Below, piece by piece: positions 1 to 12,913 of a stretch of DNA of 64,000 nucleotides. The first letter of the stretch is position 1. Each line of letters opens with the position of its first letter. Both the position numbers and the translations under genes were made by a program. The stretch covers positions 558,001-622,000 of the forward strand of contig JBEWZL010000179.1 of assembly GCA_045837725.1 (NCBI GenBank), in the 5' to 3' direction. Under the pieces are notes generated by a model. It saw only the letters and a program-made list of their open reading frames with translations, was not told where the DNA came from and searched no databases. The DNA comes from Vermamoeba vermiformis (lineage: Eukaryota > Tubulinea > Echinamoebida).

Positions 1-333
1 CTTGCATAACGGATCATTGTTACTATATGCAGTATTTTCATTGTTTCCTGACGTCAATTAGGTTTTAGTCATACTATAAAATTTAGAATTACCCGTTGAT
101 ACGGGAGTCATCATCGAAAATACGTCTAATTCCATTATTTCCGTGCAACCAGAATATTAATGGTATTACGCTCTTTGATCTTCAGTTCAGAATCAGTTTG
201 TTTTTGAACACAAAAATTTGAGTTTTGGGGTTTTTTTTTTTTCCCCCCCCACTTCCTTCTGGCAAATCAAATTACTTGGTTCAATACCGTAGATAAACAA
301 GCTTATTCAAGGTTATGTTTATTTATGGATTGT
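1..333. other. Intergenic end of window, no gene seen
   Basis: No open frame or RNA gene was recognised here. The stretch is AT-rich and carries an adjacent T-run and C-run near 229-250. It lies downstream of the stop codon of the M13 peptidase and probably includes its 3' untranslated region. Confidence 0.5.
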
Positions 334-3164
334 TTACCAAACAGTGCATCTGTTGGTGGGGTTCATAAAGCTACCAGCAGGGCAGTTGAAGGTTTGAGAG
401 AACTCAGGCAAGTTAACCAAGGGGCCGATAACACGGAAACTGGTATTTGATTAGTTTTGAACTTCAGATCCGGATTTAACCAAAAACTTACCGAGCAGGG
501 GAGTGAGGATCGGTCTTGACGTGGATCTTAATGTAGTTATCAGTAGCCTTCTGGCACCAGCCTTGAGCAAAGGCAACGAAGAACAATTGACCGTTGGTCA
601 AACCATTGACGATTGAAGGAGCGTTGAACTGATCTCCAGCCAACTTGCTGTAAGCAGTGTAAGAGTTCTTAATGCCACCCATATCAGCAATATTTTCACC
701 CTGTCGGTTACGTTAGTACCATATAGTAGCTAGAGTTATTGAGCTGTACGTACTTGAGTCAATTTGCCGTTAACGTAGACACCAGGCAAAGGTTGGAATT
801 GGCTGTATTGGTTAATGACGCATTGAGCACGACGATCGAACCTAATAGCAACAATTAGCAATGCTAATATATTAAAGAGTTGTGCTCAGCAAGACTTACT
901 CTTCTTCAGTTTGAGGTTGCCACCAGTCACGAAGCATACCAGTACCATCGTAGTCCTTGCCTTGGTTATCGAAACCTATGGTACTGTTAATATGTGGCTT
1001 CGGGAGCTGAGTTTTAGATAGACTTACCGTGAGTCAACTCGTGGCCCATGACCATACCAGCACCACCGTAGTTCATGGCGAGAGGGTAGCTCAAGTTAAA
1101 GAACGGGGATTGCAAGATACCAGCAGGGAAGACCATCTCGTTCTTGGTGGGGTCGTAGTAAGCGTTGACGGTAGGAGGAGTCATTTCCCATTCGTAACGG
1201 TCAGCGGGCTCCTTCAACTTGTGCAAGTTGCGCAAGAAGCTGTCAGTGTTGGAGTACAAGACATTGACGAGGAAGTTGTCGGGTTGAATGGGGACTTCGG
1301 AGTAGTTGCGAGGGTTGTCGGGGTAACCAATCATGTTGGCAATCAAAGACAACTTGGTCAAGGCTTGGTTTCTGGTTTGGTCGTCCATCCAGTTAAGTGA
1401 GTTCAAGTCTTGGTGCATGGCGTCTTCTATAGATTGAATCATTTGAGAAGCAACAGTCTTGCTGGCACCAGGGAAGGCACGTTGAACGAAGTATTTGCCC
1501 AAAAGTTCGCCGAGAGAGGCATCGGCGGCACGAACGCAGACGGTGTCACGAGAAGGCAATTGCTTCTTGCCAGAAAGAATCTTGCCAAAGAAGTTGAAGT
1601 TCTCGTTGACGAAGGCCTTAGGACCATAGGGAGCAATAGAGTGGATCAGTTGCCAACTGTAAAGTTGAAGTTAGATCGCGTTTACGGGATCTTGCAGCGG
1701 GCTATTACTTACGTCAAATAAGGTTCCCAGTCTTGTTGGTATTGACCAACGACAATGCTCAAGTTGCCCAGGAAAGCAGGAGCATCAACCAAGACGTTGT
1801 TGAGCTTGAAGTTGAGACCCATACCCTTCAAGTAGCTAGTCCACTGCAAGTTGGGAGTCAATTGTTGCAATTGGCTGAAGGTGAGCTTGTTGTAGACAAC
1901 GAAGGGATCGATCAAGTTGTCAGGAGAAACGGTGATGTTAGCGATGGCTAAATAAATTTTGTCAGATTCGAGATCTTTGGATTTAGTTTTGAGTTACATA
2001 CCAGTCTCGAACTCGACGACTTGTTGAGCGAGAGAAGTAGCTTGGTCCGGAGAAACACCGACGGCCAATCTATGTGTGCATGGTGAGACATGTTACCGAG
2101 TTTTTTAATCCAAACTAGTTACTTACTGGAACATGTTGGCAATGTGTTGAGTGTATTGACCAATCATTTCGTCGTTATCGAAGTAGTAAGAGGCATCGGG
2201 CAAAGCCAAACCACCTTGACCAATCTATACAACAGTTAGAACGGAGATCCAAAGTACTTTCTGAAGTGTAGGTAACATACATCGAAGATATTGCTAGTGG
2301 GGTTCTTCGAGTCAATAACGACTTGAGGGGTGAAAAGGGCGCCGGCACCGCTCATGTGAAGCATACCAACAACAGCCATCAAGTTGTTGAGGTCCTACAA
2401 AAGTTCATTAATTGTCAGATCCTCGCGACCAAAAAAAAACCGTTAGATTGCAAACTTACACCGTCAATTCCTTCAATCAATTCGAACATGCTGTAAACGG
2501 CATCGATACCGTTGCTTTCAATAGCAGTCAAGTTCATGCAAGAAGAGTAAAAGGCTTGAAGTTTGGGATCAACAGTAGGGTCGTTGACAATAGCCTTTAA
2601 GACAGCTTCATTGTTCTTTTGAATAACGCTAAAGCTTCTGTAATTATAAATAATATTAGTAAGTATTTTGGAAATGAGATCAAAACATGTTTTTCGCAAT
2701 ACCTAGTAAGCACGTTATCTTCGGGAGGAATTTCAGTAGAAGAGATCCATCCACCGCCTGTATGTTAACATGGTTAAGGAAATATGCATTGAAAGTTCGT
2801 GTCAAGAGTGCACAAAATAGGCACGCGAGATGTGATTATTGTGGAAGGATACAGCTAAAAGTGTAGAAATCATCGCAAGGGTTGATAGTCCAGTTCATAG
2901 TCTTCGAGACGTCATTGGCAATGTCGAAAAATTGGGGATCTGTATGGATTGAAATAATTAGATTCTCGCAAATGACATGTCCGTTCAAAAATTTAGCAAA
3001 ATATTGTACAAAATTAATCGCATAAATATGGGGTATATTTTTAAATTTATGCGCTGAGTTGTCAACTTACCCTTTGAAGCACCCTTTCTGAACTCAGCAG
3101 GGATGTAAGCTGCAACAGCAGCAACAAAGACAAGTCCCACAACGAATAATAATGTGCGAGACAT
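334..3164 (-). CDS. M13 family (neprilysin/endothelin-converting-enzyme-like) zinc metallopeptidase
   Basis: This is a secreted M13 metallopeptidase of about 700 residues, encoded in about 10-11 exons. The start at 3164 opens with MSRTLLFVVGLVFVAAVAAY, a good signal peptide, so the protein is probably secreted rather than a type II membrane protein like mammalian neprilysin. The M13 hallmarks appear in order. NAYYDP is followed by the zinc site HELTH (exon about 1018-1560), then FDNQGKDYD, then GENIADMGG with the third zinc ligand near 690. The C-terminus ends CTVW, the conserved M13 CxxW ending, just before the stop at 334. Family knowledge predicts cleavage of small peptides on the amino side of hydrophobic residues. 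It is transcribed divergently from the SRR1-like gene, with about 230 bp between the two starts. No catalytic residue appears to be missing. Confidence 0.93.
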
Positions 3165-3397
3165 GGTGTTGAGTTAGAATCAATAGAAAAAATGCCAGCC
3201 CGAAAAAAATAGTTGGTGGATCGAGATTTTTCCATCAATTTTTCTGCCCGAATCATCCGAAGCACCCGGAAGGTTCTTTGGGACAAACATGCCATCTAAC
3301 TTTGCGCGTTAGAATGGACATGTCTTGGCGAAGTGATGCAGTCCTTAACTCAGCCGGCTGAAAGCATTCAGATCCAATTTTGTAAACGCGAAGCAAC

Positions 3398-4519
3398 ATG
3401 AGCGACGATGATTTTATCGAAGTAAAATACAAAGATAATAGGAAGAATCAGAGAGGGTCCTATCGAGGCAATAATTCGCATAGGGGACGAGGAAAGCCTC
3501 CGAGAAGAGCACATCCTAATCTGCGTTACCACACTCAACATCTAACAACCGAGAAAATTGGTAATATTAACGAAGAAGTAGAAAAGGGAAAAGAAAGAAT
3601 ACTAGAGTGTTTGTAAGTCTGAACTGTGTCTCAATAATAACAGGTTGTTGATTGTATTTGTCCCAGACAAGAGCTGCAGAACTCCTCATATTTTAGCAAA
3701 ATTCAAGGTAATTTTTAATATTGCCGCAATAATTTGATAATGATCTAGCGTTTAGATCATCTGATCCGTTGTGAAAAGAAACAGAATATTATGGATATAG
3801 TTTGTTATGGCATTGGCAGCTTTCATAGTTCCAAAAAATGTAGATATCAATTTGCGCTATTGCTGGCCATTAGAAAATTTCTTGAGATCGTAAGTCAGAC
3901 GATCTGCTTCTTGATCGTGTAACTCAAGTCTCTTAGGCCCCAGGACATGTATATATCTTTGATCCCGTACTAAATGAAGTAGACCGCGCGATAATAGCAG
4001 ATTACGAGATGAACATTATTAAGGAGAACGAGGTACGTGTATAGAACAACTATGGGCGGAGCTGACTCCTATTTACAGATGTGCAAGCGAAAGGCGAACG
4101 AAAAAACCTTATTTTATATGCCTCATTGCGGAAAGCAACTATATAGTAATTTATTGTGGGCCAATTGGAGTTCTAGGTTGTTACAAAATGTTGTGCTGTT
4201 CGGAAATAGCTTCAGCATGTACAAAGCGGAAGTGAATACGAAGAATAAGGCTGTATATGTATATAGAGTACGAAGGCGTTATATTAATCGAAATATACGG
4301 CAAATAACTGATCTTAATTCGACCACTCAGGTTTTGCCGTTCATCCACGAGTTACAGCTCCAAGATACATTCGAGATTACTGGAATTTTCAATGACTTAA
4401 GCATTCATCAATTCAAAGCGAAGCATTTAAATGAATTAAAAGAGGATTTTTGGCGACAGAACGAAGAAGAACAAATTGATGACACCGATCCGGAAATAAA
4501 CACCAATAATTTCAATTAG
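3398..4519 (+). CDS. SRR1-like protein
   Basis: This is a five-exon gene. The first exon (3398-3612) encodes an Arg/Gly-rich basic N-terminus (RGSYRGNNSHRGRGKPPRR). The SRR1 domain follows: DIVCYGIGSFHSSKKCRYQ (exon near 3753-3889), GHVYIFDPVLNEVDR (near 3937-4032), then FYMPHCGKQLYSNLLWAN and VVLFGNSFSMY in the last exon (about 4079-4519). The ATG at 4037 lies inside a 46-nt intron (4033-4078) and is not a start. SRR1 family proteins are linked to circadian or light signalling in plants and to heme or cell-cycle regulation in other eukaryotes, and the biochemical activity is not settled. The C-terminus is acidic and Asn-rich. The domain assignment is confident and the role is unknown. Confidence 0.85.
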
Positions 4520-4771
4520 TTATTGCATTTATGTTTCTAATAATAAGGGGTTCGGTGGATACGTATAAGGATGGATATAAGTGGCAACTGCTATTTATTT
4601 TTAGTTTACAAAAATATCGTTTCTAGCAGTCAACGAGTTGCTAATATTACACTATATATTATATTATTAGAACAATTTTGCAAAAGAATCATCTAATTAT
4701 TGGTTCGTACAACAATCAGAATTATAAATAAGTTAAAGTTTAAAAGGTGGATTTGGTCCGATCTGCAACGC

Positions 4772-6913
4772 TTATTCGAAGATAGGCGCAGCTTGTTCGA
4801 CCAAATATTGACACAATTCGGGCGTGATCTTCAAGGTCGGACTGAAGACGATAGCCAAGTTGTTAGGACCCATCTTGTTTGATGCTCGTTGCTGGCTGAT
4901 CTGACCCAACAACAAGAACAAATAACGCACGACGCCGTAGTTTGATTGCGGCAAAGTTGTCATCAAAATTTCGCGCAGTTTGTTAATCTTCTCTTGCGGA
5001 TCTTGTTCACTGTACACTGGGCCCAAAGAAGCAAAAAATCTGTGTAGGAAAGCAATTGTTAGATCTGGATCTTCGAACAATCAAAATTTGAATAGTGCTC
5101 ATTAAACATAATAGTACTTGTGCATATTAATGTCAATGCGGAGATGAATTATAATACAGAATATGACGGCTAAAATTGCAAATGGAATATTGTTCGAGCT
5201 CTTAGTAAGTAACGTGTCACGACACCATTTTTTGACACGAGCAAAAATTATCGTGATTCTATTCGTAATAATCATAGGACTTACTGTTCAACAAAAATAG
5301 ACTCGGGCAGTTCACGGAACCAACTCTTCAGCAAACCAGTGACTGCGTGTGAATCATAACCTGTCAAGTCAACAGGGGCCTAATATACAATTCATTAATA
5401 TAACGTGCTACAAAAGTAAACTATTACGGCAAAAATTTAAATAATAATGGCTATTAGAAGGCACATCATTTTTGTTGCGTTTTTTACACAATTCATTATT
5501 CAGAAATTCTCGTATAGTGCGCATTACTATATTAAGATACTGCAATAAAACTTACGGTATTAGGAGTGCAAAAAATGGCTTTGATTTTGCTGATCTCTGA
5601 GGAGGATCCGCTCAATCGGAAAATACCTTCTTCAGTCAATCCAGTCATGCCAATATATTGAATGCACCTAGAACAACACCGTCAATATATGTACGTACAC
5701 TTTGAGCGATTGCTAAGCTTTAATTCAGATTGGATGGTCGTGGATCAGCATCCAATACACTTTTGTGAATTTGCAAAATGATGATAGCGACGTACCTGTA
5801 AACGAGTTCAGGGACTGAAGGATCTTCGGGACACGGTGCGCGTGCAATTACATCAGCCAAAGGCACGCCGAATAATTTCAACTCGCCTTCTGTTGGTGGT
5901 GGCGGTGGATGTGTCATTGGTGCACCGCCAGTTGAAGGTGGTGTATAATTATTTTCTGACGCGCTAGTTTCTGAATTTTTGCTAGAGTCTTTATCTTTCT
6001 TCTTTCCACTCTTGCCAAGTTTTTCAAATCCAGATTTAGTTTTCTTAGCTGCAAAAACAACGCCGTCTTTTGCTTTGCCGAATGCATTTTTGAAATTTTC
6101 TTTTGAGAAAGGGTTCTTGTTCTTTTTCTTCCTTTCTGAATCTGATCGAGGTGACTGAAAAAAATTCGTTAGCTCACTTGATGGGATCTGATCAGAAATT
6201 TGAAACGTTTGTATTGTGACGAGATTATATGATATCGTCATTATTTAAAAATTGATCGTGATCTTTGAATATCGCTTTTGAAGTACAGTAATCTTATTGG
6301 AGTTACATTGCCGAAAAATTTTAGATGGCACGGTTTTGTTTTATCAGAATAAAATAGGAAATTATTGTTGGCATATAAAAAGGTCATAAGAATCGAGCTA
6401 AAACAATGTGATGCTATTTATCAAATCGATTATTATTTTTTTGGGATCATTGGAGAATATCTTTCAAAAATTTCGTTTGTCTCGCATTATTTCGCTAAGA
6501 TTTTGCTAAACCTTGCAGTATTAGAATATTTATGGGCAGTGAAAATGATAATCACGCTTAAGTTAAATTAAAATCAAAAATTAATAACAACGGTTAGATT
6601 TTCTTTCAGATTTAAATTGACGACACCAAATAATCCAAATTATTGCAAATAATTCATCTTATATTATGTACTATCATGATCTAATTACCATCGGTTCGCC
6701 TTCTTGCTCTGAGCCGTTTTGTCGGGGAGATTGAGGTGGAACTGAGCCATTTGAACTGCTCATATCGTTACCACTGTCCTGGCCCGATTGTGATTGTCTT
6801 AATAATGATGGTGAGCTATATGCGTGTTGAGGAGGGGGTGGTCGGTTGTCGTCCTCGCGATTTGGAACTGGTGGCGGTGGTAAGTAATCTGGAGCTGCGT
6901 GATTGTCTGTCAT
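4772..6913 (-). CDS. RhoGAP domain protein
   Basis: This gene encodes a GTPase-activating protein for Rho-family small GTPases, probably acting on actin dynamics. Five exons are visible. The Pro/Ser-rich N-terminus starts at 6913 (MTDNHAAPDYLPPPPVP). A Lys/Ser-rich linker lies in the exon near 5787-6154. The RhoGAP domain begins LFGVPLADV in that exon and continues through EEGIFRLSGSSSE, which carries the catalytic arginine finger in its GxFRxSG context. It ends with NKMGPNNLAIVFSPTL, the conserved Asn/Pro motif, in the last exon. The stop at 4772 falls soon after the domain, so the protein is short with a single C-terminal GAP domain. The N-terminal proline tracts could bind SH3 or WW domains, which is inference. 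All key catalytic residues are present. Confidence 0.92.
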
Positions 6914-7260
6914 ATTGGATTTGCTAGTGTGGTATATATATTATAATGTGTTCGTATGTACAGCTATTAATCAGTTGATAGAGTGGTTATACAGCAAGTC
7001 TGTCAATCTAAATGTGCATTGATCAACAAATAAACTAACAAAAATATTCGGGCACGAGATAAATTGCCCTAAATAATATATACAATGCCTATTGTGTTCG
7101 TTAGCAAGGGAAAGGACAAAATTGAGCGTGTTTTTGGATCCAAAAACAGAAAGTTCAACAGAAAAACCGCCAAGAAAAATCACTACAGTTGTGTTTTTGT
7201 CGTGATTGAACACGACTCGATTTATTTATTTGTATGTATTAAATATCCTTATATTTAACA
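6914..7260. other. Divergent intergenic region
   Basis: About 350 bp separate the divergent RhoGAP and ABCC start codons, so this probably holds both promoters. It is AT-rich. I saw no obvious gene and no strong TATA box. Confidence 0.4.
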
Positions 7261-10200
7261 ATGTCACAGCAGGAGCCCGTGCCTGCTACTGATCTATCAA
7301 ACGGCAATGCCGAAATTAAAAATGAGGATCCAGTCGAAAAGAAGCATGATTCAAAGAAGAAAAAAAAGAAGCAAAAATGGGCAGATAAAGCTATCGAAAT
7401 AGAAGAAGGCCCTTACGACCCAATACCGAATCCGATCGACGACACCAACTGTTTTTCGTTGTTGTCGTATTGGTGGGTCGGCAGAATGCTTTCTAAAGGT
7501 TTTAAACGACCCTTAAATGTACGTATAGTAATCTTGGATTAATTTCGATTCATAATTTATTACTCCGATCTCGCGCGAGACATCGTTATTTGTCGGTCTA
7601 CAATTGATTCGATTTTTTGAAAATAGGAGCGAGATATTTGGGGAGTTCCTGAAGCAGACGAAACAAGACTCAACGCCGATAGATTAGAACGAATTTGGGC
7701 TCAGGAGTCAAAAAAGAAAAAGTACGTTTTGAATTCGATTTAATTTTGCAGCTGAATGATTCTTATGCCTTTATTTGCTTAATTATATGATACATAATAT
7801 ATATACTATAGCTCACGACTAACAATGCTTATTTGATGCGTTACACATTGTGGATCCCGATCTAGAATCTTCTCTTCCTTTGTGAATTACTTCTAATTGA
7901 TTATTTTAGTCCATCGATTGGTAGAGCATTTCTGCGCGCAGCAGGTGCTGAATATGTCTTATCAATATTATTTATGGCGCTGTACATTGGATTCGCTCTT
8001 CTTGGTCCAGCGTACCTCATCAAAAATCTGCTGTTGTATTTAGAAAATATGGCAGACAGACCTGCATATGAAGGATGGCTCTATGTCGTTGGATTATTCT
8101 TGCAAAGCTTTTTTCAAACGACATCGCTCCATTTTCATTTCTATTTGTGCATCCGAGTCGGGCAGCGAGTAAGTTGCGCATTTTATTCTAATTATATATC
8201 TAACTGTTTCGTAGTTACGCACGTCATTGATGACAGTTGTGTACCGCAAAGCTTTGCGAGTTGGTGTTGTCGAATCTACGATCGGAGAGATCTTGAACAT
8301 GCAATCTAATGATGCATATCGAGTCCACGAGTTTTTCCGCTACTTCCATTTCTTATGGGGAGCTATTGTTACGACGATAGGTTCGTACCATTACTTCCTT
8401 TTTTAGACTCCGTACTAACATTTAACCGCTAGCTGTCTTCATATTGGTTATTTTTGAAGTCGGAATTATTTCCTCAGTCGTCGGTTTTGCATTTTTCATC
8501 ATTATGTACCCGTTACAAACGCACATTGGCAAAGAGATTTCAAAGATCCGTCGCAGAACTATTCCCATCACTGACACTCGTGTACGTTTAATGAGCGAAA
8601 TTTTGACGGCTATTCGCTTAGTTAAATTGTACTGTTGGGAGAAGAGTTTCAGCGAGAAGGTACGAGTCAGCTTTATTCCAATTTTGGAAGTACGACTAAA
8701 TATGGTAATTTTTATGTTAGGTCTCTGATGTTCGAGCGCAAGAAGTGAAAGGCTTGAGATTGACGGCGATTATTAAGTCAATCAACCAGGGCATTTCCTT
8801 ATTTGGTCCGAGCATCGTTTCATTCTTGACGTTTTCAGTGTACATCGCACTCGGCAACAATTTGACCTCGGCCATTGCTTTTACGACCATTTCACTGTAC
8901 AATGTTGCTAGATTTCCTTTGACTATGATGCCGCTAAGCATTAAATCTCTCGCAGGTAAGAATTAGAAATATTCCAAATTAGGAAAAGCCCTTTCACTGA
9001 CCCGTATTTTAGAGTCTAAAATTGCGTACCGTCGCTTGACCAACTTTTTGTCCCAAGAAGAATTGGTCGATAATCGTGAAGTCAACTTGACACCTAAACG
9101 CGTGTCATTGCGTGTCAAAGGCTCGTTCAAGTGGAAAGCACGTGGGCCCGTGACGCAACTGGATAACAAGACCAAGCTAGCCAAAAAAGGCAAAAAGAAG
9201 CAAAAAGTCGAAGTTATTGAAGACGTGCCTGAATTAGTCGATCAACAACAACAGACTGGAGATTTTTCCTTGAAAGGTATCAACATCAAAATCAAGGCTG
9301 GCGAACTTGTTGCCGTAAGTTATACCTTTATCCTAACGTTAACTTAAATAGCATATTTTAAGCAACCGAAGTAACATAAAATGCATATCAAGATTTAGTC
9401 TAATCACAATAATATTATGTAGGTCGTTGGTTCAGTTGGATGCGGCAAAAGCAGTCTTTTGTACGCTGCGCTAGGTCAAATGACAATGACCGAAGGGAAG
9501 ATCAAAGTGAACGGATCTACTGCTTACGTCAGTCAACAAGCGTGGCTACTGAGCGACACTGTTAGAAACAATATTTTGTTCGGTTCTCCTTATGAGAAAG
9601 AGCGCTACAGAAAAGTCCTCGAAGTATGTTAACAGAAAATGTCAGATCCGGTTTGACGAAATATCTTATTTCTTATTTTAGGTATGTCAATTGATGCCTG
9701 ATTTGGATCAGTTCCCGGCACGTGATCAAACCGAAATCGGTGAAAAAGGAATTTCGTTGTCAGGAGGTCAAAAACAACGTGTTGCACTTGCACGAGCAGT
9801 TTACGCGAACAAAGATATTTTGTTGCTCGATGATCCGCTCAGCGCTGTCGATCAGCACGTGGGCAGTGCGCTGTTCAATAACTTACTGAAGGACTATTTG
9901 AAAGACAAAGCTATCTTGTTCGTCAACAACCAGATCCAGTACTTGGCTAAATGCGACAGAATTATTTTCATGAAAAACGGAGTTGTCGAGGTAACATTTA
10001 AATTCATACTAGGCCATCAATCAATATCTAACTATCAATAGGGAGTTGATACTTATGAGAACTTGCTGGCGTCAAACGCAGATTTTTCAAGAATGGTTAG
10101 CGAGCACGTGTCAGGTGACACTGAAGAGCAAGCCAACGAAGAGAAAAAAGACGAGAAAAAAGTTGACGAAGAGAAAAAAGACGAGGAGAATAAGAGATCA

Positions 10201-12695
10201 GAGGATGAAGACGATGAAAATTCAGCTGAAATGCGCAAAAAAGGCAAATTGATCGTAGCTGAAGACAGAAAGATGGGAAGGCAAGCACATCATAAGACAT
10301 TATTATGTCGCTAACGATTATTATCTTAGACTGAACTTCTCAGTGTACGGAGACTACGCCAAAGCAGGTGGAGGATTTTTATGTTTCTTGGTCTGTTTGA
10401 CTTTCTGTTTGACGCAAGGATCACGCATTGTTAGTGGTACGTCCAAATATTACTACTGTCATATATGCATACATCCCTAACGATCAATTTTAGATTGGTG
10501 GGTTTCGTACTGGATCAGAAGTACGGATCCGACTGTTCACTCTTTGGCATACTTTGTCGGTATTTCTGGAGGTCTATTAGGAGCTTTGTTAGTATCAACG
10601 ACACTAAGATCAGTTTTCTTTGCTTGGTTCACGTTAAGAGCAGCAACTAAGCTTCACAATGGAGTTTTTTGGGTACGTTTACTTACGCAATTCGAACTAT
10701 GCGGAATATTAACGGAGTTTCCTTTTATAGAAAGTCACTCGTGCGCCAATGAGTTTCTTCGATTCAACTCCGACTGGAAGAATCTTGAACAGATTTTCGA
10801 AAGATCAGGATCAGATCGACGACTTGTTGCCTGATTCGTTGCTTCAGGCCTTACAATATTTATTAATGGTGATCAGCTCGTTGATTTTGGTTTCAGTTCT
10901 ATTGCCCTGGTTCACTCTCGTCTTGCTACCGTTCTTCGCTCTCTTCTGGTTCTTTGGCGTAAGATCCACTTCAATAACTTCAATTAGTTTATGATGTATT
11001 CTAATATTTATATTATCTAGATGTATTATCAACGAAGTGCGCGTGAGTTGAAGAGATTAGATAGTGTCACACGCTCTCCTATTGTCGAACATTTGTCAGC
11101 GACGTTGCAAGGCTTGTCTACAATTCGAGCGTACAATATGTCGGAGACGTTTGAACGCATTGAAGTTGACAAGATAAATTTCAACTCGAGATTTTTCTTG
11201 GCATTTGAAATGGCAGCAAGGTAATTTAAATCAAAATTTAATATCAAAAGTATTTATTTAACAATTTGTTCAGATGGCTTGGCTGGCGGTTAGATTTTAT
11301 GAGCACGTTGGTTGTTACTTTAACGGGCATTCTTGTTATCGTATTGGCTGATACGATTTCGCCGAGTACTGCCGGTCTTGCCTTATCTTATTCATTGCAA
11401 CTCGCCGGTATTTTCCAATGGAGTGGTACGTAGAAATAATATCAATAATTGAACAATAAGAGCGTATTTTAACATGCTTTGATTCTAGTTCGTGTTGCTG
11501 TAGAGGCAGAAAGTCAAATGACTAGTGTTGAACGATTGATGTATTACACGCGCAATATTGATTCTGAAGCACCTCAAGTCATCGAAGAGAATCGTCCTCC
11601 TGAGAACTGGCCTTCTAAGGGTGAAATAGAGTACAAAGACGTACGTTTTGTAACGGAGAATTTTTGGCAGGCAAAACGTTTTGACACTCAAAATTTTTCA
11701 ACCAGGTTGAAGTTCGTTACAAAAAGACTGGCAAACCTGCTTTGACCGATCTGACTTTTGCAATTAATGCGCAAGAGAAGGTTGGCATCGTTGGACGGAC
11801 AGGTGCTGGCAAATCAACTCTTGGCATGACTTTGTTCCGCATCCTCGAACCTACTGCCGGATCCATCATCATCGATGGAATAGACATTACAACTATCGGT
11901 CTTGACGACCTAAGATCGAAGTTGGCAATCATTCCTCAAGATCCAGTGCTTTTTATTGGTTCTATTCGGAGCAACTTGGATCCGTTCAATCAGTATAGCG
12001 ATACCGACCTTTGGGACACGCTTGATAAGGTAAAATCACTGCCTATATTAACAGCAGTGTCTAATACGCCGTTTTAGGTCCATTTGAAGAAGTTGGTTGA
12101 AGAATTGCCGGGCAAGTTGGAGGCATCCGTTTCAGAAAACGGAGAAAACTTCTCAGTCGGTCAAAGACAATTACTTTGCATTGGAAGAGCTCTTGTACGC
12201 AAGCCTAAAATTTTAGTGCTCGATGAGGCGACTGCATCGATCGACATCGAAACAGATGAGCTGATCCAAAAGACGATCCGTCAAAGTTTCGCGAACTGCA
12301 CCGTGCTTACTGTGGCTCATCGTTTATACACTATCATCGATTCAGATAAGATAATGGTCATGGACAAGGGCAAGCTCGTTGAATTTGATTCGCCGAAGAA
12401 CCTGCTACAAAGCGATCAAATTTCCTTATTTGGAAAATTGATCGACCAAAGCGGATCTCAATCATCGCGATACCTCAGAGACGTTGCATTAGGCAACGCA
12501 TCTTTATTTGATAAAGAAAAGGCTGTTGAAGAACAACAAAAGACCAAGGAGGAAAATGAGCGCAAAACATCGAAGAAAGTCAAAAAGAAAAAAGAGAAGA
12601 AAAAGCGTGAGAAGAAAATAGTCGAATTGGACGATAAGAATATTGAAGAAAAAGAATTGATTAACGGTTCTAATAAGAGCAGCACCGATTCTTAA
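7261..12695 (+). CDS. ABC transporter, subfamily C (MRP-like), full length
   Basis: This is a full ABCC exporter (TMD1-NBD1-TMD2-NBD2, roughly 1,400 residues) in about 15 exons. It has no TMD0 and begins with a Lys-rich tail, then the short ABCC entry motif [16 protein letters not shown]1 has Walker [10 protein letters not shown] (exon from about 9421), signature LSGGQKQR, and Walker [13 protein letters not shown] with Asp at the usual catalytic Glu position, as is normal for ABCC. The expected H-loop His is Asn ([10 protein letters not shown]), which is unusual. A Glu/Lys-rich linker (about 10105-10290) leads to TMD2. NBD2 has [26 protein letters not shown] and the H-loop His in TVAHRL. The C-terminus is a very basic [12 protein letters not shown] stretch. 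Family members export organic anions and glutathione conjugates; the substrate here is unknown. Confidence 0.95.
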
Positions 12696-12913
12696 ACACA
12701 ACAAATGTAAATAATACTGTTATTTATAAATGCGACCACTCAAGATCATAGCATTTTTTCGTACAGATTATTTTGTCGAAGCCGCTCGCCGCCCGCGGCG
12801 AAATTTCGGGCAGGCTTTGATAATTTTGCCTTCTAAACTTCCACTACATTTAAATAGCAAACCAATGCACCCCGAGTGTGAACGAATTTCGCAGGAAATG
12901 TTACACTCGTGAC

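Noticed and set aside
1029-1400. Long plus-strand open frames opposite the M13 peptidase exons
   Set aside because: They mirror strongly coding minus-strand exons with HELTH and NAYY motifs and have no motif of their own.
4037-4078. ATG at 4037 as start of a separate gene
   Set aside because: The bases 4033-4078 form a GT..AG intron; removing them joins the SRR1 domain in frame.
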